DNA from: Chaenocephalus aceratus
Taxonomy: Eukaryota; Chordata; Actinopteri; Perciformes; Channichthyidae
Direction: 5' to 3'
DNA: 64,000 nucleotides
NCBI GenBank assembly: GCA_023974075.1
Contig: CM043801.1
Span: 34,416,419-34,480,418, forward strand
The notes beneath the pieces are model-generated. The model was not told the DNA's origin, did no database searches, and worked only from the letters and a program-made list of their open reading frames with translations. Both the position numbers and the translations under genes were made by a program. This document shows positions 11,465 through 24,097 of the stretch, one piece after another; position 1 is the stretch's first letter, and each line of letters opens with the position of its first letter.

Positions 11465-12175
11465 GGTACCACTTTACAATCCTATATTTATAAAGGATTC
11501 ATAAAGGGTTTATAATTAGATTATCAATTAGGTTGTAAACACTTTATTAATCATTAAGAACCATTTATAAACCAGTTCTAACATAGTTTTCATACGTCAA
11601 CACAGGCTCACTATTTGGCAAGATGACTAAGCCTTATATTGGCTACTTAGCGAGAATCAACTCAGTGAACAACAGATACCAAGGATGCTGGCTGATGAAG
11701 AAGACAAAGTAAGCTAGGTAGCCAATATAAGGCTTAGCAGCACAGATAAATGTGGGCTCACTATTTGGCAAGATGACTAAGCCTTATATTGGCTACCTAG
11801 CTTACTTCGTCTTCTTCATCAGCCAGCATCCTTGGTATCTGTTGTTCATCGAGTTGATTCTCCCCCCATCCATCTTGATGTTTCTTGGCATCTCTTTATG
11901 ACCATTAAGTTACGAGTTACTAACATGTATAGTTGCCAAAAGGAAGCCTTGTTGTAAAGTATAAAACACATTCATGAGTTACTACCATTTCTAATAAGGC
12001 TTAGCAGCACAGACACATGTGGGCTCACTATTTGGCAAGCAACCGGTCACAGTTGCCCTGTTGGTCTTATAAAAGCTTATTAATGATTTATAAAGTGTTC
12101 ACAACCTAATTAATAAATTAATGACAAACTATTCGTAAACCGTTTATAAGGGTAGTCTTATTGTAAAGTGGTACC
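11465..12175. mobile_element. MITE with GGTACCACTTTACAAT ends
   Basis: Left end GGTACCACTTTACAAT (11465) and right end ATTGTAAAGTGGTACC (to 12175) are inverted repeats. The inner text (ATTTATAAA..., TTAATCATTAAG against TTAATGATTTATAAAG) continues the terminal inverted repeats. No transposase is present. Inside lies a second structure, the 85-bp-arm hairpin at 11652-11862, plus several repeats of CTCACTATTTGGCAAG. Confidence 0.75.
11652..11862. repeat. Long inverted repeat (85-bp arms, 41-bp loop)
   Basis: The arm 11652-11736 is nearly the exact reverse complement of 11778-11862. The shared text includes GAATCAACTC, AACAACAGATACCAAGGATG and GCTGGCTGATGAAGAAGAC. In the zeb1 pre-mRNA it would fold into a long, almost perfect hairpin. 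Confidence 0.85.
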
Positions 12176-12774
12176 GTTTATTTTTCTCTGGAAATCTTAT
12201 ATTATGGATTGTTTATTTGTATTTCATTTTTTGTATTCAGATTACAAGTTTTTACTATTATATCTCCTTTACTTGGACTTTGAATTTCCAATTCATATTC
12301 ATGACTATTAGCTGTGTTTAAAGGGAGATTTGGTTTTGTAACTGCTGGTCACCTGACAAAATAATCTACGTTAATATTATTATGTTGAGTATTGGTATTA
12401 ACATTAAAGTACAGCTTGATTGTATTTCACTGCTTTATATAAATATTCAATAGAAATATGAATACAAAAAATAAAAACAATGTCAAAAAGATCATTAATG
12501 TTCCTTTTAAACTGACACACAGTTAACATGAATACAATCTAAAGGTCAAAGCTTTTACCACTCTCTTACATTTGATTCTTTACCCCCATGAATGCTCTTG
12601 CTAACAATAGACAAATTAAGACTCTTTCTATGTTACGGACACATCTGGTCACATAAAACTTCTTTACTGCTTTTTATATATATATATGTGTATACATCCT
12701 TATAGTCCTCATAGTGTGAAGACATCAGTTTGATTATATCCGTTTATATTTACATCCTACTTAAATATCGCTGC

Positions 12775-13162
<388 letters not shown>

Positions 13163-13274
13163 TAAAAATATCTGAAAATGAGTTTATCAGATTTGGCCAC
13201 TTTGTGAATCAAACACATTTTAGTTTTGATAGAGCACATTTTTTAAACAAAGATTCTCTGTCTGCCCCTGTTAG

Positions 13275-15055
13275 GAGAGAAACCCTATGAATGCTCCAAC
13301 TGCAAGAAGCGATTCTCCCACTCAGGCTCCTACAGCTCCCACATCAGCAGTAAGAAGTGTGTGGGTGCAGCACCCCCCAATGGCGTCGCTCGGACCTCGA
13401 TCAAATCCCCCCCACCCACCACCCAGACAACACCCATCGTAATTGCACCAGCGCGCAACATTCTGAAAGAGAAGACTGAAAGCAAACCCCTCCAGGAGCA
13501 GCTGCCCATCACCCAGATCAAATCTGAACCTGTGGAGTACGAGTGCAAGCCTGTGACGGCGGCAACGGCAACTTCAGCCGCTGCCAACGGGGGGACGGAG
13601 CAGCCGGCTCCAATTACTACCCTTCCCCCGGGGGTGGCTATGGTCGTACCCACAGTTGGCCTCATGTCGCCCATCAGCATCAATCTGAACGACTTGCAGA
13701 ATGTGCTCAAAGTGGCGATGGACGGGAACGTGCTCAGGCAGGTGCTGGGGACAGCTAACGGGCTGGTGACGCAGGGGAAGCATGGAATTGTACTCCAGCA
13801 GCCCCAGCATCAGATCATCAGTCTGCCGGCCTTTGTGGATCATGACGGCACCACGAAGATCATCATCAACTACAGCATCAGCCCTGCAGCCGCCACCACT
13901 GCCACTACCCAGCCTGCGTCGTTTTTTGCCAAAACCAATCCTGCTCTCCTTCCCACTATCATCACTGCCGCAGCCCCCACCCCCACCAGGACAGATAGGC
14001 CTTCAACCCCAGAGGTGACCGACCTCTCCATTGTTAAAAGAGAGCCAGAATCAGTGGCCATCACAGACATGGAGGCAGAGGCAGTCAAACAGACAGAAAT
14101 TACATCAGCGATCCGATCAAATCAAAGGCCAAAAGTCAGCAGCATCAGTACATGTTTACTCTGCGATGACTGCCCCGACAACCTGGAGGCGTTACACCTC
14201 CTTCAGCACCGTAAAGCAGCCAATGGGGAGGCTGTTGACTCGGCTGCTTTGGACCCCTCGTTCGCTGCTCTGCTGAGCGAGGCGGGAGTCACGCTTGAGG
14301 AGCCGCCTGTGGACGATCTCCTCTCACTCCTCAAGACGTACTTCGCCTCCGATGCCAACCCCAGCGACAAGGAGCTGACAAAGATCTCAGAGTCTGTCCG
14401 TATTCCCGTTGATGTGGTCAGAAAGTGGTTTGTAAAGATGAACTTTGGGAAAAATGCGTGCAAATATGGAAATAAAACCACAGCCGTTTCAACAAAGACT
14501 CAAACCATGAATTCGATCTCAGAGGATCAGAATGGAGAGGCAGAGAACGACAGCTCCAAAGAAACATCCAACCAAGCCTCATCACAGTCTGGCAACTCTT
14601 CTCCATCGGACTCTTCACCACTAAGCCTCAACACCGGGGACCTCGTCATCGTTAAGAGCGAGCCAGAAGACCCAGAAGACCCAGATGCCCCGGACTCCCA
14701 GGCCGAGCCGCTCGACCTCTCCCTCCCTAAACATATCGCCGCAGCATTAGAAACGAGCGGGACTCCTGTCAAGCTGCAGGAACATCCTCTGAACCTGACC
14801 TGCCTGAGGAAGGAGCAGCTAGAGGGGCGGACCATCTACATTACCACGCCTCAGAGTGGAGGATCTGTCAACGTCATCACTGCCGCACAGCTGCCCACAT
14901 TAGTAGCCATTGCCAGTCAGGGCACGATGGGCTGTCTCAGCGCCATCAACACCACCACAAAACGCACCATCCTCATCCCACAACTCACCTACACCTACGC
15001 CACTACGGCCGGCAACACCACTGGAGCCAAGACTGTCGTGCTCAACGGCCATAAG
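13275..15055 (+). CDS. zeb1: zeb1 coding exon 6 (finger 4, homeodomain, CtBP motifs)
   Basis: This large exon (about 594 codons) is the hallmark of ZEB genes. It starts with [21 protein letters not shown]....C, the CCHC finger 4. Then come sumoylation-type sites IKSEP (near 13518), VKREP and VKSEP (near 14650), the block VGLMSPISINLNDLQNVLKVA, and CLLCDDCPDNLEAL. The homeodomain-like segment follows (about 14296-14460, DDLLSLLKTYFA...VVRKWFVKMN); it is thought to mediate protein contacts rather than DNA binding. CtBP-binding motif PLDLSLP is at 14708-14728 and a second PLNLT at 14786-14800. The acceptor is TTAG (13271-13274) and the donor is AAG/GTTGGT at 15056. Translation continues 17 codons into the intron before a stop, a read-through with no support. 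Alanine- and threonine-rich runs mark fast-evolving linkers. Confidence 0.96.
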
Positions 15056-15083
15056 GTTGGTAGTGTTAAGATAAGATGAAATA

Positions 15084-15122
15084 TGATTGACCTTTATTAA
15101 CCCCCGTGGGGAAATTCAGTAG
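15084..15122 (-). repeat. LINE-like 3' end in zeb1 intron 6
   Basis: CCTTTATTAACCCCCGTGGGGAAATTCAG resembles the reverse complement of a very common fish LINE tail. It lies 28 bp after the exon 6 donor. Only this short piece is recognisable. Confidence 0.35.
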
Positions 15123-15628
15123 TTTAACAGCAAGAATGAAAATCAGGACAGCACAGATTCACACAGATTAATACAATCAAAGATAAAATGAAAGATAAAA
15201 ATACAATTATAAAATTAATTATATTAAAATGAACATATTGGGTCATATATACATATTAGATATATTTACATGTATGTGTGAAAACAAACATTATTATTAA
15301 ACATTATGTGTTGTATCTGTACCTACCACTAATCTGACCACAGATCAGCTCTGCAAAGACAACTTAGTCGTAGAAAAGCCTTAACATTCACAGTCATGAC
15401 CAGAGAATCCATTTAAACAGGGATCCTAGATTTTCTCCTGTGGGTATTGTTCACAGTTTTCACTGTTACATGTCTGATATGTGTAATATGTAATGCGCTC
15501 TAATAAATGTAATTAATTATTATTATTATTAACTCTAAACTAATTATGGTCACTTTAACTTTATGCCCCTACACATGGCGATTTATAACGTGACCACACT
15601 GATAAATGTAATTTTCTTCCATACACAG

Positions 15629-15803
15629 CTGGAAAAGAAAGTGGACAGCGGGTCGGACGGCGTCTCCACAGTGGAGGAGCAGAATGACTCCGATTCACTG
15701 ATGAAAAAGCGACGGCTGGAAAACGGCTTCTACCCATGTGACCTTTGCTCCAAAGTCTTCCAGAAGGGCAGCTCCCTGCTCAGGCACAAATATGAACACA
15801 CAG
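15629..15803 (+). CDS. zeb1: zeb1 coding exon 7 (zinc finger 5)
   Basis: This exon encodes 58 residues: an acidic stretch ending [22 protein letters not shown] and finger 5, [23 protein letters not shown], first of the C-terminal cluster that binds the second half-site. MKKRRLENG corresponds to the basic segment before finger 5 in ZEB1. The acceptor is ACACAG (15623-15628) and the donor GTATGT at 15804. Entry is in phase 0 and exit in phase 1. All four zinc ligands are present. Confidence 0.95.
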
Positions 15804-16108
15804 GTATGTCTTAACATTGAAAGTTGGCTCACACATGGTCACTAAATATACTCAAATGTCAAGATTACGAGATTCAGGGTGGGTCAGAGTACAGGAGAGT
15901 AGCAGGGAACATCAGGCTGAAGGTATCGGAGCTGAACACGGACAAAGTAAGAAACATCAGGCTGAATCATAGCAGCTGGCAGCGGCTGGGAAGCAGACTG
16001 GAGGCGAGCAGATGCCAGGCTCTGAAACTCAAGGGGAATTGTCCGGAGTTAAGGCTGACTGCTGAAGGTCGGGGTGAAGGATTGAAGCTAGCTGACAATG
16101 ATAAAGAC

Positions 16109-16434
16109 CAGCGGGTCCCAGCCTGTGGGAGGCATTGCAAGTGGGCCGCCAAATAAGTTGCAAAACATTAGGATTTGTGTGGAAACATTTTCATTATTAC
16201 GTTTTTTTATTTTATTCGAACCTCCTTTGCTTTCTCTTTCTTGATCCTCCTTAGCAACGGTCATTACAGTCCTTGACGGCGGTCTCTACTACTGGATTAA
16301 CAACGTGTCACATGTTCTGAATTGACCAATCAGAACTTTATTTAGCCTCCATGTTGTTTTTGGTTGAATGCGGGACGCGAACATTTTTTAGATTCTTAAG
16401 TGGGCCCTGAGTTTTAAAAGGTTGGGAACCGCTG
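16109..16434. mobile_element. hAT-type MITE in zeb1 intron 7
   Basis: The left end CAGCGGGTCCCAGCCT and right end AGGTTGGGAACCGCTG are inverted repeats. The flanking octamers ATAAAGAC and ATATAGAC match at seven of eight positions, as expected for an 8-bp hAT target duplication. There is no coding capacity. A related end (CAGTGGTTCCCAACCTGGGG) appears at 17414. Confidence 0.75.
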
Positions 16435-17098
16435 ATATAGACACTAACTTACTAGTTCGACGAGTTCATTTATTCGTTTTCTGTTTTCCTTTTTAGCCCA
16501 AAGATATTTCTAGTTCTCAAACCTGTGACTTTACATTTTACATCATCTCTCATTAGATGGTATACTTTTTATGGGACAGCTGGCCTGTAAATATAGCAGC
16601 TCAGAAGGATCCTCAGTATTTATCAAGATGAGACCCTTGAGGTGAATTAACCCGATCCCTCAAGCTCCAACTACACTCACATTGGAATGCGTTTCTTATT
16701 AAAGTCTGTGAACAGTTATCTGTGCGCCACACTACTGTGCATAGGTGTTGGTTCAGGCATGACGTCGTCCACATAAACACAAACCACAGACAACTTCCCA
16801 CGCCCTGTCGAACAAACTGTTCTTAAGGGCATTGTTTTACAGACTGACTTACTGGGCCAGCTTTCATTTAAAGAATGAAAAACACTCTTGTTTACCTGCA
16901 TCCTGAAGACTTAACACTCCTTTGTCACCTTAGCAAAGATGGAGAATGGTTCTTTAACCAGCATGACTCTTATCTTTATGTAAAAGATATAAAGATAAGG
17001 TATTTACCATAAAGCAGTGGCTCCAAAATGTTCTGGTTTGAATGCTCTTAAAACTTGACCCCTTGTCATCTGTTGAAAATTGAGGCGGCATCTCTCTG

Positions 17099-18193
17099 CA
17101 GTGTTTCCCCTAGGTTTACTGCTTTGGGGGGGTGCTATGAGGGCGGTCTGATGATGGCGATCCGTGCAGGGTGGGGGGGGAGAAAGTTACTTTGGTTTGA
17201 GAAGTGGGGGGGGGACACAAAACTGGGTTTCTGTGGGCCCTCCGCAATGGAAATAGTTCTCGATTTGAATCCCTTTTCTTGCCTTTCTAACAAAGTATTT
17301 GTTAGGACTATGGTGCAATCCAAGAAAATGTGTAGTGTATAATGCTTGGCAAACTTATCTAATATCCTCTCCATGTGAGCCTGCTTTATTTGGTGGACCT
17401 CACATCCTCTAGGGCAGTGGTTCCCAACCTGGGGGGCGCCAAAGATCGCAGGGGGGGGGGGGCGCCAGGCCTCAGATGATTTGAGGCCAAATATCATATT
17501 TAGACTCTTTTTTTTTGTACATATAACTGTAAGGCAATACATGATTGTCACTAAAAGCCTTGTCTCTTCATTACAATAAAATATAAAAAATAATTGATTA
17601 ATTAATTTTAATAAAAATTCAAGTTAGTATTAAAGGCATTAAAAAGACAGAAATGTATAATTCTTTCTTTAATATAAATGTTTCTTCTGCCTGTAAAGTG
17701 TCCAAACCGGGCTTGTCTGGATAACCGCATTTTTAAAAAATAGTCATTGTCCATGCCGGTTTCAGTTGGATTATTTGTCACAGTTGCTCCGATCAGATCG
17801 GTCTCCTCCATTTTGTATATTATTTACGACTTTTGAATCCACATAAACACATCGGAAAAATCTGGCTTACTTTGAACATGTGTTTAAACAGTTTAATCCC
17901 TTTGTGAATTGTTTCCACTTCCATTGTTTTCCGTCCTTTAATTTCGTCATACAGCGGGAATCCAAATTAATTAATCCTGAGTCCAATAACCATCAAAGTC
18001 ACTCCAATAGTGCTCCGTAATTACGCTTTCATCCTCCTTTAAAAAAATACTTCACATTCATCCAGTTTGTGACCGTAGTTGTAGCATTTTGAGACTTTTA
18101 AACTTTAATTATCGCTGTTGACCCCCCCCCCCCCTTGTGTGTGTGTGGGGGGGGGCGCAGCGCCCCTCCAAGACAATGGTAGGGGAAACACTG
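17099..18193. mobile_element. hAT-like non-autonomous element in zeb1 intron 7
   Basis: CAGTGTTTCCCCTA at 17099 and TAGGGGAAACACTG ending at 18193 are perfect inverted ends, flanked by CTCTG on both sides. The 1.1-kb interior has G and C runs and no transposase. A second element's end (CAGTGGTTCCCAACCTGG) at 17414 suggests a nested insertion. It ends 110 bp before the exon 8 acceptor. Confidence 0.7.
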
Positions 18194-18242
18194 CTCTGTA
18201 TATATGCCATAAATCAATTTATAGTGACTTTAATCTGACTAG

Positions 18243-19025
<783 letters not shown>

Positions 19026-19231
19026 AGGAGAGAGAAATGTCTTGGGGACAGCTCGAATGCCTCGGTTACTGAAGTCGAGTTATCTAAGACAAAACCGCAG
19101 AAAAATCCACAAAGTCACGGCGGTTGCCTGATCTTAACGGTCCACTACTGTGTACAAAAACCCAGGTGTGCCTGAACTTGAAAAAAGTAAAACAGTGACT
19201 TTTTTTTTCTTGTGGAAATGAAATAGCCTAT

Positions 19232-20833
19232 CAGTGTTAAAAATTGTTTATAGAAGTACAGATTTGAAACTCACCCATCAACTTGTTAGACGTGTTACTG
19301 AACATCCCAGGTTGTTTTATTGTTTGTTTGTTTTTCATTTGGTCAGTGTTACTAATCTTGTTTTTCTTTGAAAACATTTTAACCTGTAAAGATGAGAAAG
19401 ATTTCTATACCTTTTTATTGCCAATGAAGTTTCCTAAAATCAGTATTTTATTGAGTTCTACGAACAAAAACCTCTGCACTACAGTATTCCTGGTTTACCT
19501 ACGGATACATGCCTCATGCATTGTATGCCCTTCAGTGTTATATACGTACACTAGCTAGCGAGATGTTGTTTGTGTTAGTGTTAGTCTTTGCTAGCTAGCA
19601 TTACTTTTGTTTTCAGTTTGACTGTTAGCCTTAAGGAAAACAAAGTATTATTGGGGAGGGTTGTGGGCGGGATGGGGAGTCTGGGAGCAGAAGGTGGCTT
19701 CCGTATGCCATAACCAAATGTTTCCTATCAGGGAAGGTGGAGTCACGACCTTAAAGCCAGCATCAGGCGCTCATGTTTAGCAACCCGGCGCAGCCTGAAA
19801 TGGGTGGAGTCTCCAGGTGAAGATTGAAAGGCAGCCTCCACCTCGATTGGCTCAGCTGTGGTTCCAAAAACACATGCGCCCACTCTTACCGAGCTTCTCC
19901 TTATTTCTGAGTCAGTGTTTCAGTGTTACTAGCTTATATATGAATTCATACTGTATGTGAAGGAACAGGGCTGTTCCCTGCTCCACCCCAATGCCTCCAG
20001 CCTTATGCAAGACCTGTGTGCTGTTAAAAGTGCCATTGAACAGTGTTATCATTTTCTTTCCTCACACATGTAGCCAGTATTATGTCCCTCTGTTACTTAC
20101 ACAAGACCCATATTGACTAATGTTTGGCGACTTGCACAGAACAGCTGATTTGTCACAATTGCTCAAATATACTTCCTTGTGAAATGAATTGAAATATTTT
20201 AGGGACTTAAGGAGAATTGTGGATGACACATGAAAACTTGGAAACAGTATTAGGGTTTTAACTAACTTCAAGTGACATTTATATTGGATTTATTAACACT
20301 TTCTTTTTCATAAAGTTACAGAAAATAGTTTAAAGAGCCCAAGATGCAGTCTTCAGATGTCTTGTTTTTGCCAGAAAGTAATGTTAACATTTAAATATAT
20401 TAACTTTACAGTTATATAAAAAGACAAAAGCAGCAAATCATCACGTAAGACAAGCTGGATATCAATCCATGAGTTTAATAAAATCTTATAATATGTGGAA
20501 AAGTTTGAGAAATACAGTCCAGACTGAGCTAACCTGTGGATATAAAATACCTTGTAAATTTGATATAATCAGTTGATGTTTAAAGCTTTTTTTTTAAAGA
20601 ATATGTTGGACTTATGTCACAAGTCAGTTTAAATATGTTTACATAAATATACAAAACCATTAGTGATTAAAATGAAGGATTTTTAAATTCAGCCAAACGT
20701 GTGCACTTGTATTCAGATGGTTAAAAATAAGAAGGAAGAGTTATGGCAAGCTGTCCCGCACTTCAGGTAACAAACGTTAGTGAATGTGGCCTATGACAAA
20801 AAGTGTTTTCAGTTGCTTTTACCGAACAGTGTT
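19232..20833 (+). promoter_or_regulatory. zeb1: Seven miR-141/200a seed sites (CAGTGTT)
   Basis: CAGTGTT, the complement of the miR-141/200a seed AACACUG, occurs at 19232, 19344, 19533, 19913, 19921, 20041 and 20827. Five are followed by A (8-mer type): 19232, 19344, 19533, 19921 and 20041. The sites at 19913 and 19921 are only 8 bp apart, so two complexes could not sit there together. Known biology: miR-200 represses ZEB1 and ZEB1 represses the miR-200 genes. Confidence 0.85.
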
Positions 20834-20921
20834 TATAATATTTGTCTGTTTTAATTTCTTTGTTTTTTCATGTGTGTCCTCTGTATGTTTTTTTGTTTTT
20901 TTTCCAACAATGGCAGTATTA
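19441..20921 (+). promoter_or_regulatory. zeb1: Five miR-200b/200c/429 seed sites (CAGTATT)
   Basis: CAGTATT, the complement of seed AAUACUG, occurs at 19441, 19482, 20075, 20245 and 20914. The last three read CAGTATTA and are 8-mer sites. They alternate with the miR-141/200a sites, so all members of the family could act on one transcript. Confidence 0.85.
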
Positions 20922-21541
20922 GAACCCTTTTCACAGATAAAAAAAAAATGTACCCGTTTAGTTTTTAGAAAACCTTTTTATATTTATGTGTCTTATTTTT
21001 ATATTTTCTTTTATGGTTATTTATTACACATTGTAGTGTACATTACTGTAGTTTGAATTGATACAATAATATATTTTAGTATGAAAAACAATCTCAAGAC
21101 AAACTAAAAAAAAAAGCCCACAATGTGGTTCTGGGAGCTGAAGTTTGTTCTAACAAAAAACAAAAAAACATGAGAAAACTTGTATTCTGTAAACATGACT
21201 TCTGTTTTAAGCTTAAGAAAAAAGACAGGAATGAAATGAGAAATAGAAACTGTTGTGCATCCGCGCTTTGCGTCGTTCTGAAGCTACTGAATTCTGAACT
21301 CTGTGATTTTAAAAGCATGAGTAGTTGCCGTTTTAATGAAGGATCTTGTTATGAAGCCTCCCTTTTTATTTCGAAAGCCAAATTAAGATTGTCCCGCCAC
21401 AATGTTTTTCTGTTCTGTGCCAACTTGTTCCATTGTACTGTCGAAGGCTGCATACCGTTTGTTCTCACCCTTTGTAAATCCACTGTCTTTTTTGTATTGT
21501 TTATATTTTAGTTTTGCTCCATTTTTATGACTCCCCATCAC

Positions 21542-21547
21542 AATAAA
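21542..21547 (+). promoter_or_regulatory. zeb1: Likely zeb1 polyadenylation signal
   Basis: AATAAA is followed about 20-40 bp later by T-rich sequence (TTCCGAGTTACTTCTTTCCC), and recognisable UTR text stops here. Confidence 0.65.
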
Positions 21548-21569
21548 ATATAAGAAAGTATTTCCGAGT

Positions 21570-23274
21570 TACTTCTTTCCCTTTGTACTTGGTATTTAAG
21601 CAATTTTCCACAAGGCTGCGATGTTATATTTAAGGAAGGACGGACATGTGATAACAAGCAGTTACTCATTCTTGGGAGTCGGGAGGGCTGATAATTTATT
21701 CCGGCAAATTACCCAGACCTACCAATTGACCGAACAGAAGTTATTGAGTCTATGTAAGTTTACTGCTTGGCTCAGATCCACCAACGTCAGCAAAATCTCA
21801 CCTCTATTAACTCCTGGAGAACCAGGCTCAATTAACTGCTGTTTCAATTCAGACGAGCCGCTAAATCTGTTTAAGCGATCCCGAAGGATTTTGATATCAG
21901 TAATGAGGTGTGGCCCTACCTAAGTGTGAGTGTGGCAGGGTGCAATCTTACCTTTGAAGCAGGAGAGGAGAGCGCAGATGTCTTTTAAGTTGTCCCAATC
22001 CAAAAGGTGGGATCAGTTTATTTGAAGAAAAATTAGTCCACACTTATACAGGGCTTCTACCTTCTCTCTTTACAACATTATAATCATACTAAACCAATCA
22101 TGCTGTGATCATGTTCTAATATGAAACCTCAATTCACAGTTTTACATTTATTACACTAAATTGTAACTTCAACTGCCCAATTCAGTTGTGACATTTAAAA
22201 TCGTCCGACAGAATTTAGAGGCATCCCTCATAAATGACCGGTGATAATAAAAAGCACATTCAAACTGTCATTCAACAAATCAATTCACATCAATTTCCGC
22301 GTGAATTCGGAGGAATTTCCTCACAGGTGGCAGGGTGCTAAACTTTCAAATCCACACCAATTCATTCCGCATTCAACAAATCATTTCGTATACACATCTA
22401 GTCCCGCAAGAATTTGGAGGACCTTTCCTCACAGGTGGCAGGGTGCTAAACTGTCAACACACATCAATTCATTCCGCATTCAACAAAGAAATTCAAGCGA
22501 TACTTACCAAGTTTGAGAGAACCTTACCGAGGCAAACCCCAGCTCTCCAGGGGGAGAGACATATTCTATGGCTATGGCATAAGACACACCTTTTTGGGGG
22601 CTCAGTCTTTCTCCAAAATGTCAGGAGCCCCCACCCTGTGCACTGCTGTGGGGAAAGAGGGAAGAAACGGTCTCCTCTCTCTTATCAGACACCCATAAAC
22701 CATAATAAGCCTTACACACTCACCGTAACAAACCACTTGTGTTTTGTTTATACTGTAAATATAGAAAATCATAAAATATGAAGCATTTTCATAGTGGGTT
22801 ATACAAGAATATAATTGATTATATTTGATTATAACTAACTTTCGGTTTAAGTATTCAACCTAATATGGAGATCTCAACATATCCTTGGAAATCGGACATA
22901 ACCTACTTCATTTTTTATGTCAATTTTGAGCACGTTGGCCGTTATTCCCCGGGTGTCTCGTGCAGCAACACTGACACCAGGTCAGTGGCCGGCATCAAAC
23001 AGAAAGTTGACCTCAAAAAGCAACAGGTAAGAGAAATTACATATGCTTCAGCCTGAAGATATACAATTTATTTTTTGAATACAATTAATTAAACCAGTAT
23101 TAGATCATGGTTGTGAAGTGGTTGGACCAGCAGCAAATGTATCTGAAAAAGTTAGACAATGTATCTACATATCTATATCTGTCTGTCTGTCTCTAAAGCC
23201 CTCCATTTATAGATTTGAGCTCTAAAATGAGCCCATTATATGTTGTTGAGAAATGACCCCGAGGAATGCTTTTG
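21570..23274. other. Intergenic sequence, possible degenerate LTR-like block
   Basis: No gene is recognised. On the - strand, AAATAAACTGATCCCACC (about 22010) is followed by CTTCAAAG/GTAAGAT (about 21950), an arrangement seen in retroelement LTR and leader sequences, but no paired ends or coding region confirm it. A 107-bp tandem repeat is listed separately. Confidence 0.3.
22303..22516. repeat. Two tandem copies of a 107-bp unit
   Basis: GAATTCGGAGGAATTTCCTC at 22303 recurs as GAATTTGGAGGACCTTTCCTC at 22410, each followed by ACAGGTGGCAGGGTGCTAAAC and later CAATTCATTCCGCATTCAAC. GTGGCAGGGTGC also occurs once about 350 bp upstream (near 21930), so more copies may have existed. Confidence 0.8.
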
Positions 23275-23479
23275 TTAAAGGTCCCATGTCATGGCCATTT
23301 CTACTCATCATAATTCCATTGTTCAGGTCTACTAGAATAGATTTATATTGTGCAATTTTCCAAAATCACATTGGTTTCTCATACAGCATCTCTGTATAGT
23401 ATGTGTATTCACCAGGTATTCACTCTCTGTCCTAAACGGCTTAGCTCCTGCCCCCCATCCCTGTGAGCCCAGTGTGCTC

Positions 23480-24030
23480 ACAGGGCTTCCCTCCACTGGC
23501 TTCCTGTCCATTTTAGAGTTCATTTTAAGATGTTATTGTTTGTTTTTAAATCGCTTAATGGGCTGACCCCTCAGTACACCTCAGACCTTCTCCAGGTGTA
23601 CACTCCCTCAAAGGCTTTGAGGTCGGCTGATCAGCTGCTGCTGGTAGTCCCAAAAACTAGGAAAAAGACCCGGGGAGACCGAGCCTTCTCAGCAGTAGCC
23701 CCTAGGCTCTGGAACGACCTGCCCCCCCATTTCAAATTGTCGCCCACCCTTCAAACGTTTAAGTCCTGCCTGAAGACCCACCTCTTTTCCCTCGATTTCG
23801 AGTCAGTTTGAGCTATGTTTTATCGATTGTTATGCTTTTATTTGTCTGTCCATAGCCCTTATGTGCCTTTTTATCTATTCTTATGTATGCCTTTTTATCT
23901 ATTCTTATGTGTGCCTTTTATCTTTTATTGTAATATTATATTTTATTATAATGTTATGTCTGCTCTGAATCACTTAGGTAAAACCCTCTGTTTGAATATG
24001 TGCTATATAAATAAAGTGGATTGGATTGGA
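23480..24030 (+). mobile_element. LINE ORF2 C-terminus and 3' end (L2-like)
   Basis: The open frame from 23530 gives LNGLTPQYTSDLLQVYTPSK, then KTRKKTRGDRAFSAVAPRLW, then LPPHF and FKSCLKTHLFS. This is the usual C-terminal block of fish L2-like ORF2 proteins. The frame is lost upstream (23482-23530). The 3' end is GTGCTATATAAATAAAGTGG followed by TTGGA repeats. It was inserted inside the TTAA MITE. Confidence 0.8.
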
Positions 24031-24097
24031 TTGATTGGTCGGGACGTTACGAGGCTCGCTACTGCTCACCGCTGCTGTGAGGAGCGGACAGTCAATC

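Larger units (their letters stand above)
19026..21565 (+). other. zeb1: zeb1 3' untranslated region
   Basis: About 2.5 kb of AT-rich sequence without coding potential runs from the stop to a good polyadenylation signal at 21542. It carries twelve miR-200-family seed matches in 1.7 kb, listed separately. A weaker AATAAA near 20476 could give a shorter transcript that keeps most of the sites. A tract of ordinary, non-repeat text this long next to transposon-rich introns fits a conserved UTR. Confidence 0.8.

Noticed and set aside
13330..14835. Long frames antisense or shifted inside zeb1 exon 6
   Set aside because: They are shadows of a strongly coding exon with matching homology in only one frame.
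15056..15079. Read-through end of zeb1 exon 6
   Set aside because: The stop inside intron 6 is just the first chance stop; the GT donor and exon 7 homology give a better model.
22303..22516. CRISPR-like array
   Set aside because: Only two long copies without spacers, in a eukaryotic genome.
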